Shown: positions 1 through 13,300 of the stretch, one piece after another | Numbering within the stretch: position 1 is the first letter of the stretch | How the letters are laid out: the number at the start of each line of letters is the position of its first letter | NCBI GenBank assembly: GCA_023653785.1 | Contig: JAMKCH010088226.1 | Coordinates: forward strand, 215,061 to 279,060 | Length of the DNA stretch: 64,000 nt | From: Ophioderma brevispina | Taxonomy: Eukaryota; Echinodermata; Ophiuroidea; Amphilepidida; Ophiodermatidae | Reading direction: 5' to 3' | Notes under the pieces: generated by a model | The model's database searches: none | What the model saw: only the letters and a program-made list of their open reading frames with translations | What the model was told of the DNA's origin: nothing | Program-made: the position numbers and the translations under genes

Positions 1-2790
1 CTCTTCCACACCAGGCCCCACCTGTCAATCAATTTTCTGCCCCTAGTCTAAAAGTGTACAACGTGTCAAAATAAAAACCTCCCCAAACTAAATTTATTCG
101 ATGGTCGCAGGTGACCCATGGCGTTAGTGGCGCACCAATTCATGTTCTTCTGGGGAAAACCGGGGGAGTGACGTTAATTTTTTTGGGGGAAAACTTCCAA
201 ATGTTGGCCCGAAAAACTTCCAATCCAAATGTTGGCCAAAAATCGCTGATATTTCCCCAAATTTGGAGATCGGCTGATTGTTGCCAAAAATCCGTCATTT
301 TTTCTTCTGCCGGGGGGCGGGTGGCAGGGGGTCAAGAAAATATATTAGGGGCGCAAATTCCCCTGCCCCTCCCCCCGCTGGGTGCGCCCACTGATGACTT
401 AAGTTTTTGTACACTAAATCATCGGATGTTTGTTGGTTTTTGACAAAAACACAAAAATGATGATTAATCCACAAAATGGTCAAAGGTCCATTTTGCTAAT
501 TGTTTTGATAAACACGGTCCTAATTTAAGAGAAATCTTGACATACAGTCCTCTTCTTGTGTTGAAATGCTCAAAAGTTCCAAAAGGAAAATTTTTTTTTT
601 AGGGACTATGAGCTTAATAAAATCTCAATTCCCATGGCGTATGTTCAATAACTTCCATCACCATATATGAGGCAAATACACCCCCTGTTTTTAGTATGAG
701 TTATGATACCCAGAACCATGCATAGTCAGCTGTCGTTAACATGTGCACATCCAAGGCTAAGTGACCCTATCCCTTGGTAGATTCGCAAAAGGCCCGGCCG
801 CTGTTGCTACCAGCTTCTAAGTTATATACACCTGGCACACAAGTATCTCTCGGCATGTTTTTCGATCAAGTATTGTGCCAAGTTAGACCATTTTGTAAAG
901 TTTCGAAATTACATTTTTGTTGGCTAGTATTGCTCTTTATATTTAAAACACCCTCGCTTGTAAAAAGGCGTGCAAAATGGTTGAGATAGAGCGCCCCGAA
1001 GCGACGCCTAAACCCCCCAAACCAAAGTTGCAGTTTTTTTGATTTTTCAATGGTCCCTGTGTGGTACAACGCAATAATACGAGTGTATTGATTTTACACA
1101 AAGAGGTTTTCCTACTGAATGAGCGAAGAACCTTACTTGCGATATTAGACAATTTGGTGGGACGTCGTGTTATCGTGTCCCCAGTACACTTACGCATGCC
1201 CATTGAAAAAATCCACAACTGCAACTTTTGGTTTTGGGGGTTTGCGTCTTTCGGGCTTTCTATCTCAAGCATTTCTGCCACTTTTTTAAATCCAGGGTAT
1301 TACTATGAAAGAGCACTACCTAACAACTAAAATGTCATATTTCGAAAACTTTCAATTGGTCTGACTTTGGCCTAATATGACGAAAAACATGCCTAGAACT
1401 TTTTGTTCCAGTGTAGTTTTGTAGGACTCCGTGTCGTGTTGTAAGTTCAAGACCTTTAATCACCCAGTTACATATTAATATGTCATAGTTTTGTTCATTG
1501 TACAGGGTTGTTTTTCTTACACGTGGTACTATTGTTATCACAATGCAGCGACTCTTTTGTTCAAGGGCTCTTTCATGTATGTCAATATGGGGAAGCCACT
1601 GCACATGGCTTTTTCTTTTCGATGTAGCTACTCTTTTAAACTGGCAACCATACTTTACATTGTTATGCGTTCCCGACACACAGTGCAAAAATACCATTCG
1701 TGCTGCAAATGTCCGTGTTGTTTGTGCCATGTGACTAAGTCTGGAAATAATTAGTCACGCAGCCCCCCTAAAGCTCCAACCCACTATCAGATGTAAACCA
1801 ACACAACAGCCCCTCAATTTTGTCGAAATTGAATGTTTTGCATTATCCTCAGTGCAAATGTTGTATTAAAAGTTTGCCTGCAATGGAACAGCACAGTTTT
1901 GTAAAGGGAATTATTTGTGCAAAAAGATTCGGGATCTCTTCATTTATGACGTCCAAAGCGCAATGCAGAATAAACTTAATGCCTATGCCGATTTACGAAA
2001 GTGGTCACTATGTTTGTGTATCTAAGAAAGCGTTATATTCTTCCCATTTCCCTGTGAAATCCTTAAGGCCTAAAATATGTTTGGTTTTAGATTCATAGGC
2101 GAATATGGCCCATTTTGGTCCGACCAATATTAATTTTACAAGTATGAAGCTCACAAAATCTGTTTTCCGGATTCACATAGAAACGGATTGAACTTTCGCG
2201 TGAAACTCGAACCTGTGCAAAAACATGGTGTGTGAAAAGCTCGGCGTTAGTTTTCTTTTATCGAATGGGCAGTAAATGCTCGCTCTCGAGCGTGTAATGA
2301 AGCACTGTGTGCATGTGTGTGTGACGCGGCTTTTACCAACACAAGAAATGGACTTACTACAACGGGTTTTGTAAACCATAGGGATCAAAAGATAAAAACA
2401 TTTTTGCGTCACTATATAAAAAATCGAAATTTGACCAACTTCAAGGAAAGACCCATATATGTTTTCTTTTTTTATCGAACAACCAAGTTTATCGTAAAGA
2501 ATTCTCCACCGCCAAATTGCGGTCAATTGGGCCTCTGAATGTTTTCCAGTCATCTTACTCTGTTGTAATAGCTTGGGGTAATGCATACACATGATAACTA
2601 CTTTATGGGTGTCAATGAGGCCTTACTGTAACAGAAATTGTTGCAAATGGCGCAGGGACCTAAAGGCGGAAATTGCACAATGTGTTGAAAAACAAAGGTC
2701 ATTCGTCCTCATTTATATGGTCCTTCGCCCGATGAAACAGCTTTACATCAGCATAGTCTTTTTGAGACTTATTTTTCCTAATTAAGATGG
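1..2790. repeat. Paired segment P1, copy 1 (noncoding)
   Basis: Noncoding segment repeated at 4,366-7,168 in the same order and orientation, with many 1-2 base indels between copies. Shared landmarks are the opening CAGGCCCCCAC-like stretch, a C-rich stretch near 360 (4,760 in copy 2) and the CGACCAATATTAA-like phrase near 2,120 (6,520). The segment probably begins left of the window. Parts are reverse-complement relatives of 10,500-12,300: the stretch at 1,540-1,740 matches 10,540-10,700 inverted. All open frames are short and not shared between copies, so I see no protein gene. Confidence 0.8.
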
Positions 2791-3841
2791 CAGTAGTAAC
2801 AAACTCTAAGTAATTTTATCATTTGACCCCTGTATAAATCGGTTCCATTATGCCCCCCCCCCCAAAAAAAAAAATCCCCAACGGAGGATGTAAGGATTGT
2901 GGATGTTGCAGGAGGGTATATTGTGGACGCATTTTATGGGGAGTCCCAACCACGTAAGGAACAAACACCTTTGAAGGAGGTTGTAACGAAAGGAACACGA
3001 AAAACAAGTGGATAAATCAACTCTTATTGGAGTGATTTCACCTCTTTTTGAGCGGAAATTCACTCTTGTTAAGTACAAACCACTCATTTGGGAGTGTTTA
3101 CAAGAGTTTCTCTCTTTGGGGAGTGAGAAATTTTCACTCGGTTACATTAGAGAGTAAGTTTTCTTACATCCCTGTAAGTGACAGGATAAGCCCCTTATGG
3201 AAGGGAGACTTCAATCATATCTCTGAACGCGCTTTATTTTCTCGCTTCTTTTCTGTCAATTTTCAGTTAGAAAAAACCTTTGGAGACTAATTATCATCAA
3301 TTTAAGCTATTCCCCTAATGTCAAATGTTGGACACCTTAAAGGTGGATTCTATTTAGCTTAAGAGGCTATGCAGAGTATTCACAGGGCGATTTGTTCACG
3401 GGTGCGGGATATTTGCCCTACTCATAAACAGATCTATTCGTTTCTCACTCAATAAAACATCCTCACATATTATTATTTTACGCAGCAAACTAACTCAGCA
3501 ATCAAATCTGCAATCAGCTAATCAAATAACTGCACTTGTTTAGGAACGGTATATTATGCCTGAAATTGAATTGAAACATATGAATTTTAGGATGTTTTCT
3601 TGAACGATTGTTCCCAAAATTTAAGTTGAATCTAAAATGTACCAGATTGACCCGTCTAGTGGGCAAATAATTCCCGGTAGCCGTAAAACAAAATCATATA
3701 ATATAAAAACAGTAAGAAAATATGATTGTGTTAGAAAATACAAGGCTACTTGGTAACAAAAAACATTTCTTTTTTTTATTTTTTGCTTTTTTTTTTACTC
3801 TTTTGATTTGTGAGTTTGTTTTTTGTTTTGTTGCCCAAATT
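2791..3841. other. Noncoding spacer with short inverted ACTC/GAGTG motifs
   Basis: No gene seen. A stretch at about 3,010-3,170 repeats small inverted pairs of the form ACTC...GAGTG (AACTCTTATTGGAGTG, CACTCATTTGGGAGTG). From about 3,230 to 3,330 it resembles 13,430-13,560 in direct orientation. Near 3,740-3,840 it is T-rich. Confidence 0.5.
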
Positions 3842-4440
3842 TTTTTTACCGCCGCCTGCGTGACACTTAGCTGAGACTAATCAAAAATGCGTCGTTGATT
3901 ACAGGTTTGACTTGCGAAGACTACCCATAATCCCTCAGAGTTTGATCATCGCAATTGCAAAACTGCGAAATTTGCTGCAACTTTGCACCAGATTTTACAA
4001 AAATCTAGAGGGTGCACACGAAGATTGGATGCACCATTGGATGTAACAAATGTTCTTTAGAAGATGACAGGTTTGGTTGTCAGCGTGACACCCCGAGGTT
4101 TTTAAATGGGCTTATTTTTTACAAATTTGCTTGTATCAGTTTTAAGTGTAAGCACGTGGTGTTGTTAAAGCAAAATTGGCGCTGCCGCGTTTTCAACTTT
4201 ACCCCGTTGCAAAGTTGGAATCATGGTACGCGATTTAAACGTCTCTTGTACTGTGGAGATGGTTTGTGTGTGGACAGCATTACTAGGGATAATTACGCGA
4301 CGTACCCGGGGTTTTGGGGTTATAACATAATTATGAAATGGATATGGGGTATGGCTGGCGATCCAAACCCAGGCCCCCACAGGTCAATCAATTTTCTTGC
4401 CCTAGTCTAAAAGGTACAACTGGTCAAAATAAGCAACTCA
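3842..4440 (-). repeat. Inverted copy of the long noncoding repeat
   Basis: Reading the reverse complement matches 11,270-11,820 and 18,130-18,680. Shared landmarks, in inverted order, are the CCGCCGCCTGCGTGAC phrase, the phrase around TACCCATAATCCCT, and the stretch with AGATGACAG. Similarity is obvious but lower than between the tandem pairs, so this is a separate older family member. It leads into the 4,366 segment. No coding potential. Confidence 0.75.
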
Positions 4441-7168
4441 CCAAAATAAAATTTATTCGGATGTGTCGGCAAGGGGAAAGCCCCTATGAGCGTTTATGTG
4501 GCGGACACCAGACTCATTTCGGGGGAAAGGAAACCGGGGGAGTGGAAGTTAATTTTTTGGGGGGGAAAAACTTCCAAACTTTGGGCCCGAAAATTCAAAC
4601 TGTGGCCAAAAATCGCGGATATTTTCCAAAATTTGGAGGATCGTGATTTTGCACAAAAAATCCGTCATTTTTCTTCTGGCGGGTGGGGGGGACTGGGGGG
4701 GGGGGGGGACGGGGGTCAAGAAAAAAAGTAGGGGAGGCGCAACCCAAATTCCCCTGCCCCTCCCCCCCGCTGGTGCCGCCAGCTGATGTGAGCTTAAGTT
4801 TGTACATAAATCAATAGGATGTTTGTGGTTTTTTGACAAACAAAAAATGTGATTGTTATCCACCCACAAAGGGGCAAAAGGCCACCTTTTTGTAAGGTTG
4901 ATAAAAAGGTCCTAAATTAGAGAAATCTTGACAATTAAGTCCTCGTTGTGTGTGAAATGCTCAATAAGTCCAAAAAGGAAAATTTTTTTTTAGGGCTATG
5001 AGGCTCATAAAATCTCAATTACCATGGAGTATTTCAATTTAACTTCCAATCACCCCAGTATATGAGCAAAATACACCCCTGTATTTAGTCTGGATTATGA
5101 TACCCAGAACAGCATAGTCAGCTGTCGTTTTAAACATGTGCACATCCAAGTAGTGAAAAAACTCAGCCCTTGGTAGAATAGACATTGCCCGCCTCATAGT
5201 GGCATACCAGCTTATAAGTTTATTACACCTGGCCCAAAAAAAGTATCTCAGGCATGTTTTTCGATCAGAATTGTGCCAAAGGTTAGACCAGTTTTGATAA
5301 GTTTTCGAAATATACATTTTGTGGCTAAGTCTTGCTTCTTTATTTCACACCTCGTTTGTAAAAAGCGTGCAAAAATGTTTGAGATTAGAGCGCCCGAAAG
5401 ACGCAAAACCCCCAAACCACAAGTTGCAGTTTTTTGATGTTTCAATGGTCAAGTGTGAGGTACAACGCAATAATATACGTGTGTATGATTTTACACCAAA
5501 GAGGTTTTCCGACTGATGAGCGAGAAATCTTACTTGCGATATTGATTGTGGTACGCGTGGTCGTGTCCCAGTACATGCAATGCCATGAAAAAAATCCAAA
5601 ACTGAAACTTTTGGTTTTTTGGGGTGTGCGTCTTTCGGTCACTCTATCTCAGCCATTTCTGCACACTTTTTTACAAGCCAGGTATTATAGGAAAGAAGAG
5701 AATACCTAGACAACAAAATGTATAATGATCGAAACTTTCAAAATGGTCTGACTTGGCATAATACTGATCGAAAAAAACATGCCGAGTACTTTTGCTGCCC
5801 AGGTGTCGTTGTTTGTAGACTGTGTATTGTGTAAGTTCTACGCCTTTATTAACCAGTAATATTAATTTCACCCCCCAATAGGTGTTCATTGTAGGGTGTT
5901 TTCTACAACGTGGTACTATTGGTAACTACAATAGCAGGCGACCTCTTTTGTTCTCTTCAATTTATGTCAATATGGGAAAAGCCAATGCACATCGGCTTGT
6001 CTTTTCGATAAGTAGAGATAACTCTTTCTACAAGATGGCAACCATAAAATTACATTGTTATGCGTCCCCAACATACAGTGCAAATATCCCATCGTGCGGC
6101 AAAATGTCACCGGTGGTTGTGCCAGTGTGACTAAGTCTGACTAAGAGTCACAGAGCCCCTAGCTCAAATCCATATCAGGATTGTAACAAAAAACCGCCTC
6201 AATTGTCGAAATTGAAGGTTTTCGCATTATCTCAGTGCAAAGAATGTTGTATTAAAAAAGGTGCCTTTGCAAATGGAAACAGCACAGTTTTGTAAAGGAA
6301 TTATTGTGAAAAAAGTAGGGATATCTTCATGTATGACGTCACAAAATAGCGCAAATGGCAGAATAAAACTTTTAAATGCCTATGGCAGCGATTTTACCGA
6401 AATGAAAGGGTCACTATTTTGGATCGGAAGAGAAGTGAACGTTCTTCCATTACCCTGTGAAAGTAGCCTAAAATATGTGGGTTTAGAGTCATGAGCGAAA
6501 ATTTGCCCATTTTGGTCGACCAATATTAAATTTTACAATATGAAGCTCACAAAATCATGTTTTCGGCATTCACATGAAAACGGATTGGAAAATTTCGGCG
6601 GTGAAACTCTAAATACAATATTAAAGTGGGTGTGCTTATTTTCTTATCGGGGGGAATGGGAAGTTTAAATGGAATTATGGGCAGAAAAGGGCGAGTACCA
6701 ACAACAAAGGGACATGAATTAACAAAACACTTGGGTTGTAACAATAGGGATCAAAAAGGATAGATAAAAAATTTGCGATACATATATAAAAAAAAAAAAA
6801 TACGAAAGTTGACCAACTTCAAGGAAAAAGACCCATAGATAATGTTCTTTTTTATCGAACAACCAGTATCGATAAAAAATTATTCTCCAACGCCACATTG
6901 CGGTCAATGGCCTCGAAGAGTTTTACAGTCATCTTAATTCTGTTGTAATAGCTATGGGTGTAAAAATACACATGATAACTACTTTAGTGGTCAAATGATG
7001 GCCTTTATGAAACATAGAAAAATTGTTGCAAATGGGCAGGGACTGAAAAGGAGGAAATTGGCAAAAATGTGTTGAAAAAACAAAAAGGTATATAGTCCGA
7101 CATTTATATGGTCCTTCGCCAGGATGAAACAAGTTTAAATCAGCAGTAGATTTTTTGAGACTATTTTC
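4366..7168. repeat. Paired segment P1, copy 2 (noncoding)
   Basis: Second copy of 1-2,790, same orientation. The copies lose similarity at the phrase TTTTTTGAGACT (about 2,765 in copy 1 and 7,150 here). Differences are mostly single-base gains and losses, and often homopolymer length. The region around 6,395-6,545 is a reverse-complement relative of 12,130-12,290, including the TCGACCAATATTAA phrase. Confidence 0.8.
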
Positions 7169-7189
7169 CATCATCTACAGTGGGCAGCA

Positions 7190-10100
7190 GTATAGTACGG
7201 AAGATTGGCATCACGTAGATCCTCGTTCGTCGTTCGTGAAGTCCAAAATCACAGTGGAAGATCCGTCTTTACCAGCTGATAGTTTCATCATCCAGGTGAT
7301 TCAGGCCTGGATTCATGTGGGGAGACTTTTAGACATCACAGTCATCTATGATATGTGGCTAATGGTTTGTGGCTCTCCAAAATCGCGTTTGGTGAAGGTT
7401 CTTCTCCAATCTTGTGAAGGAAGTTCTTTGGACGACCAACGCCGTTCTGAGTTTGTTGAGGTTGACCCATGCTTTCATATCAAGGTACAGCCTTTGGGCA
7501 TTTGCTAGATGGGCTGTCCACACACTCCTTTAGGTTCTACGTAGAGGATGACCATTGCCTAAACATCTGTCATGAACCAGGATGACGGTCGGGCTACTGT
7601 GACGTGCAGAGGTGTCAAGGATTGGGTAGCAAAGTGAATTCCGTTGGATTCTCTGATCCTCAAAGGGTGTTGGTGGGATTAGGCTACAGGTTATCACAAG
7701 CTTGGCCGAGCTTGATCGTCTGAAGGTTCATCCTCAGGTTTGCAGGAGCTATGCCAGAAGAATTGGAAGGTATTCTACAGGCGTCGCCAAAAAGGAAACC
7801 ACTAACAAGTCTCATTGAATTCATCAGAACGACATCATCTGTGGATGTACGTGTGACTCCATTACTGGTGCAGCGTATTCAGGGGTGGAGTATGCCAAGG
7901 CAACAGTTGCATGTATGTAGGTGTCAAAGGATGCACCCCACCCAGTTCCTGCGAGCATTCTGAGGAGGGTTGAACGAGACTGGTCTTTGGGCAGCGATTG
8001 CCTTGGTGTGTGATTGAAAGTAAGGCTGCCGGTTCCATTGTGACGCCAAGGTACTTCGGTGTTGGGGCGTGTGACATTGTCTCATCTAGAGTGATGTTTA
8101 GTTCTCCTTTTGCGCAATCGATTGCAAGGTGGAAAAAGAGCTGACGGTTCTTGGGTTGATGAGTTCAATGGCCATCGGTGGAAAGATTGGAAGCATGGAT
8201 TACAGTGATTAGGTATTTCTGCCACCCCACTGGTTTCTAAGGACTCAAAGCAATCAGCAGCGATTACAAGTGCCGTGTAGTCTGCTAGAGTACTGCGAAC
8301 AATCTCCCTTGGCATATCTGAGACGTTCGTATATGTTGAAGAGACTGGGTGCCAGGACAGAAACCTTGTGGGACACCATACCGAAGTTTGCGCTTACTAC
8401 GGCGTTGCCCATTTGATGTCTCCAGGACCAAGATCTGTCTTGGATGAGAAGCATAATGAAATTTGACACGCTTGAATCAGGGAAGATTTGAGTAGTAGCT
8501 TGAGGTAGAGACCTCGATGCCAGACGGTATCGTACGCAGCAGTGAGGTCTATGAAGACTGCGTCCAATCATTCGGCTTCTTCTGGAAGGCGTCTCGGAGG
8601 TTCGATTCACTAGTCTTGCATCTGATCAGAGTTGATTACCTCTTCGAAATCCAGCTGGGTGCGGGGTAAAATTGACCTCGACCGTATCTTGGATCTGCGA
8701 GTATCAGTCGCCTCAAGCAGCTTATAGCTGTGAGATAGTAGCGAGATTGGTCTGTAACTATTGGGGTCATTTGCTGGGTTCTTGGGCTTCAGGATTGCAA
8801 TGACCTTTGAAGTATTCCATATTGAGGGAAGGGCAAGGGAATAGTTGACGTTCCCATGCAGTAGAAAGGAAGAGTTGGAGCAATCGAACAGGCTTCGGGT
8901 GCCATATCTTCAGACTTCTGTGTTTGGATGTTGTCTTGGCCAGGAGCTGTTCCCAGTTTATTTTGGGGAGAAATTTAAATTTGCGTCGGTTGGTGATCTC
9001 ACGGTAGGGAATGGTTGGGACATGGGGCTTGACGGTGGAGGGGTTTGTAGAAGTTGTTTAATCTCTGCATTAACCGCACGAGAGTGGGCCCCCGCCCATG
9101 GAGTGTGGTCTTGCCACTCTCAGGTGTTGACAAGTATGAAGTCGAGCGATGGGGAGTTTGCAGAGAAAGGACATGCTTAGCTGGGACAGATACGGCCGGT
9201 GAGCTTGTGATGGTGTTCCAGGCCTGGCGGAGTTGGTTTGTTGAGTGGAGATTGGTGTAAAGTTGAATCGGATATCTCCTCCCTCCCATCTGGGCGCTCT
9301 TTGGCCAAGCAGATCCAGTACCTGGTTGCCCTTTGCTATTCGCTCAGTATCGCAGTTAGTTGGTATTACAATAAGCTTTGTATAAACTCGTCGCATTTCC
9401 TGTCCCAACAGGGGTGTAGGGATTCCTGCCTCTTGGAATGGAATGTTAGTGCTTGAGGAGCATGGAGCAGAAAGTTCAGAATATGCATGTTGATGTAGAT
9501 GATGAAGCCGGGTTATGGCAGCGGGATGACAGTTTGCTGGTGAGTTTTTGAACTTGGACCAGTTGGCTTCCTGAAATTCCATCTTTTTCTATAGAGGCTG
9601 GAGATCTGACCTGATGTCAAATGGTGACCAGGAAGGGCAAAATGACCTGATCTAGGAAATTCTAGGGAGGACCGTTGGGAGCAGCGGGATCGGATGTCGC
9701 TGTGACGTGACAGGTCGACAGGCCAGTCCCATGAAGGCGTTGAATAGAAGTAGGTAACATTTATATCAAAACAGGTGGAAGGTATTGGCTTCAATCCATT
9801 CAGAGCGCTTGCCATTCTTGTCAGTTGGAGTATCCCATGCTGTATTCTACAGTTGAAATCTCGACAGAAGAAGGAGCTCCGCTGAACTTACGGGAAGGGA
9901 GTTGAAGTCTGCCTCAGGTGGTGGTGGCTTATAGATGTTCGTGAAGTGGTTCCCATTGCTTCAAATTTATCCACTGGATCGGCGCATTAATAAGATTGCA
10001 GGGTTGATCTCACTGAAGGCCTTGCTTCACATAGAGCGATCCCATGCCTTGTGTGCGGCATGAAGCAAGATAAGGTCAGAACCTTCAGATCGCAGTGAGC

Positions 10101-10230
10101 TTCGTGGATGGAGGGAGATATTCACTCGGTTCTCCCTGGAGAGCTGTAAGAAGATGTCACGCTTAGCATGGGTGAGGACTAGGGTGGAGACCCTCAACGT
10201 TCAGCGGCAGGATACCAACTTGGGTGCTTT
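7190..10230 (-). pseudogene. Degenerate non-LTR retrotransposon (LINE), copy A
   Basis: A LINE with an endonuclease plus reverse transcriptase layout, broken by many frameshifts. In minus-strand order: an endonuclease start resembling INVEGL (about 10,190); a PSTKL-like stretch; an EN segment ending GDFN-like near 9,850; HFALPGHHLTSGQ near 9,640; an RT segment with LTAAYDTVWHRGL-like and VLAPSLFNIY (about 8,350); DYTALVIAADC, a broken xADD motif (about 8,290); PKYLGVTMEP (about 8,050); and near 7,370 a C-terminal CGEPQTISHI-like Cys motif. This suggests the jockey/CR1/I supergroup, but I cannot assign the clade. It has no intact frame and is dead as written. The part from 7,847 upward lies in a tandem duplication; some frameshifts may be sequencing errors. 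Confidence 0.8.
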
Positions 10231-10479
10231 GCCATAAGGAAAGTTTCCTTGGAGTAGCTCAGCCTCCTAGAATTGAGGGTGGGTCGTCCGGATGTTCACT
10301 GTGGTGTTTTAAAACACGATGTTGGAATTAAGTTGGTGATGAATGCAGTTAGCCACAACAGGTTATGTGACATTAACAGGGCAGCCGCGAGGGAAGCTTC
10401 AACATGAACGTAGATCCTCACAACAGTACAATAATATTGACGTAGGTATTAACCTAGAGGGGCGGTATAACTGTCGTAA

Positions 10480-13300
10480 CGGCAACCTGGGAGTAGGGGG
10501 GGGGGGGTGTCTGCTGGACTCATGATGTTAGGACTTAGTCCACTGGCACAAAAACATCGCGGCATTTGCACATACGATGGTATTTTCAACGTAGGTTGGG
10601 AACGCATAACAATGTAATGTATGGTGCCAGTTTCAAGAGTTTTACTATTGAAAAGAAATGCCATTCTGCCAGTGGCTTCCCATGATTTGGACATAAATTA
10701 AGAGACGACAAAGAGGTTGATGCTATTATGATATAACACGAGGCCACGTGTAGAAACACCAGACAATTAACAAACTATTGACATATTATGTAAGGTAAAA
10801 GCTTGTAACTTTATCAACAATTACACCGTCCTTCAAACTCGCTTTTAATTAGGTATACACTATGGAGGCAGGGAATGCGAATCTCACCAAGGGCGGAGTT
10901 CACTAGCCGACCCTGAATATGATGGGGATCAGATGCACCAATTGCTGTATATAACTTTAATATACGGGGGGGGATGCACTCCATCTTGTAGGTGACGCGT
11001 ATGTGACCCCATATATTTGAAATGTCACCCAGACCAATTTTGTTAAAGTTTACCACTTCACCTAAAAGACCCCTATTGGGGAAAAATTTGAATATTTTCA
11101 ACCCAATGCACAATATTGGGGTAAATTTGCAAAAATTTTCAAAAAAGACCACATTTTTGGAATAAAGTTTTGATACAAATGGGCTACCGATAAACCCTCT
11201 ATTTTGGGACATTTTGACTGTCTCTCACCCAAATATAGTACCACCATTTGTCTAGTTACTCTGTCACAGAATGCCCGGGGTTTGGAAGCGCCAGCCCTTA
11301 CACCCATACAATTTCATATGTGGACAACCCCCCTACCGGCCCCCAGGAGACGGACGTCGCGGTAATTATCACTATTAATAGGTTACAACAAAATCTACTG
11401 AACGCGTTGCACCATGTCACAGTGGTTACATCGTTGTAACAACGATCAACTTGGCAACAGGGCCGTTGCTTGAAGGCGGCAGCGAAAAAAGATAATGATG
11501 ATCTGCTTACCATTGAAAGCGTATGGACTAAACTGATGCAAGCAAAATCTAAATATCATTAAAACCTAGGGGTGTCACCTCAAAACCGAAAACTGTCAAT
11601 CTCTATAGAGCATATTTACACAAATGGTTGACATAATCTTCGTGGGACACCCTCAGAATTTTGTGTACAAAATGGGTTTTAAAGTTGCGGCAATTCGCAT
11701 TTGCATTGCGATGATAAAACTAGTAGGTGGGATTCTGGGTAGTCTGGCAAGTCGAAATTGATAAACGACAGCATTTTATTAGTCTCAGCTAGGAGTCACG
11801 CAGGTGGCGGTACCATGGGAGTTAGGAAGTCTGGGATGTATCGTTCAGGGGTTAAAACAAAAGGGTCAATATTTTTGGCCTATAGAGGTAAAATGGAAAA
11901 AAATGCATGGCTTGTGAAATAGTCTCAAATTGACCTTTTTTTACCAAAAAACACCCATATTAAGAATAGTTTGCCTTAAAGGGGGATGGCCCGATTTAAG
12001 TATATAAAGTTTTCATCTTGATATAATGGCCTTCACCCCAAAACCCTATCTGTAAAGTTTCGCGCCGATATCTCAACCCGTTTTGACGTGAGAGCTAAAA
12101 ACGTGATTTTGTAATCCCCATAGAGTACTATGTAAAATTAATATTGGTCGACCAAAATGGGGCACATTTTCGCTCATAACATCCAAACCGAACATCCTGT
12201 AGCCCTAAGATTTCACAGGGTAAATGAGAAAAATAGTAGCTTTCTTCTGATATCAAAATGTTGACCACTTCCGGTAAAATCTGGGGTCCCTGGGATGAGG
12301 CTATTAGCGATCAGGCCATGGACCTTTAACTAGGATTTCTTTAAAAATTACACAGGTGCTTTTTCGAAACCGGATACAAATTCGAGAAGCCATATTGAAA
12401 ATATAGAGTTTGAAAAACCTACTCTAGAAATATGTGTAATATTTCGTTGTATGGGTTTTTCGGTGCAGGGAACCCTTTGCTGGCACAATTTTTTATGATT
12501 AAAAGTCAATGTCGCATGCTATGATTTTTTCAATATGGCTGCCAGTGCCCATCTTGGATTTTCGAATTTGCAGCCGGTTTCGAAAAAGCACTTGTGTGAT
12601 TTAAAGGCAAGTGATCCAGCAACTCTAGTGTCAAATCTCTTTGCCGATGAGTTATAACCAGGGTCTTAGCCAGGGCCAGGACTACCACTTACTGACTTAA
12701 AGCCTGTGCTTGCTGAGAGGTGAGTTCGTAATGATAGGAATTGCAAAATTCTTATTTCAAGCTGTTTTGGAAGTGAATCAAAGCAGTGGTGTTCGACATG
12801 AACTTCACACACGCCATTGTGAAAACCCCAACTTCAAATGACGAAACTTTGCAAGTTGAAAATTTCCTGGAATTTTACAGTCGAAACTTGAGTTATATGC
12901 CTGCTTGATATGCCATACCAATTAAAAGTACGTGTGAATAAGTAAAATGTAAAATTTTGACCAACGGAATCACCGTATTCAAAAAAGTGAAACTGAATGT
13001 GCTGCTAGAATTGTGGGTGGCAAACCTAAAGGATGATAAAACTGCAGCACTACCCTTACAGGCGCTGTCAGTGTTTTGTGGGATCATGGTGATGTTACGT
13101 TGGTTCCCCCCCTCAAATATCCCCTGTATTATATTGATCCTACGTGGCTATTTGAACTCTAATGCTAGATTTTAGATTTGTCCATCCAGCAGTTGTCTCC
13201 AGTCCTCTTCCAACTTTCACTCTCCTACTTTCTGGCAGGAAAATCATTAATTTACCACACGGCGGGAAACATCTATACTTCAACACAGTGGTTTGCTAAA
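10480..13300. repeat. Long noncoding dispersed repeat, copy in P2-A
   Basis: Noncoding sequence whose pieces recur in the window: inverted in 1-7,168 and 3,842-4,440, direct at 17,330-20,150, and as a diverged direct fragment at 41,198-41,486. No frame is conserved between copies. Includes the 256-bp TIR element at 12,347-12,602. I do not recognise the family. Confidence 0.7.
12347..12602. mobile_element. 256-bp foldback/MITE-like element, copy 1
   Basis: Long terminal inverted repeats of about 55 bp. The left end ATTACACAGGTGCTTTTTCG pairs with the complement of the right end, which reads AAATCACACAAGTGC inward. Both arms continue through GAAACCGG, AAATTCGA and AGCCATATTGAAAA. Both ends abut TTTAAA, a possible target-site duplication. 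The interior has no coding capacity. An almost identical copy is at 19,207-19,461 because the host segment is duplicated. Confidence 0.75.

Noticed and set aside
7155..7508. A 117-codon plus-strand frame
   Set aside because: Its complement reads as the C-terminal CGEPQTISHI-like motif of the LINE, so the plus frame is a shadow.
9070..9582. A 170-codon minus-strand frame as an intact gene
   Set aside because: It is a stretch of the LINE between frameshifts; its counterpart in copy B is broken elsewhere.
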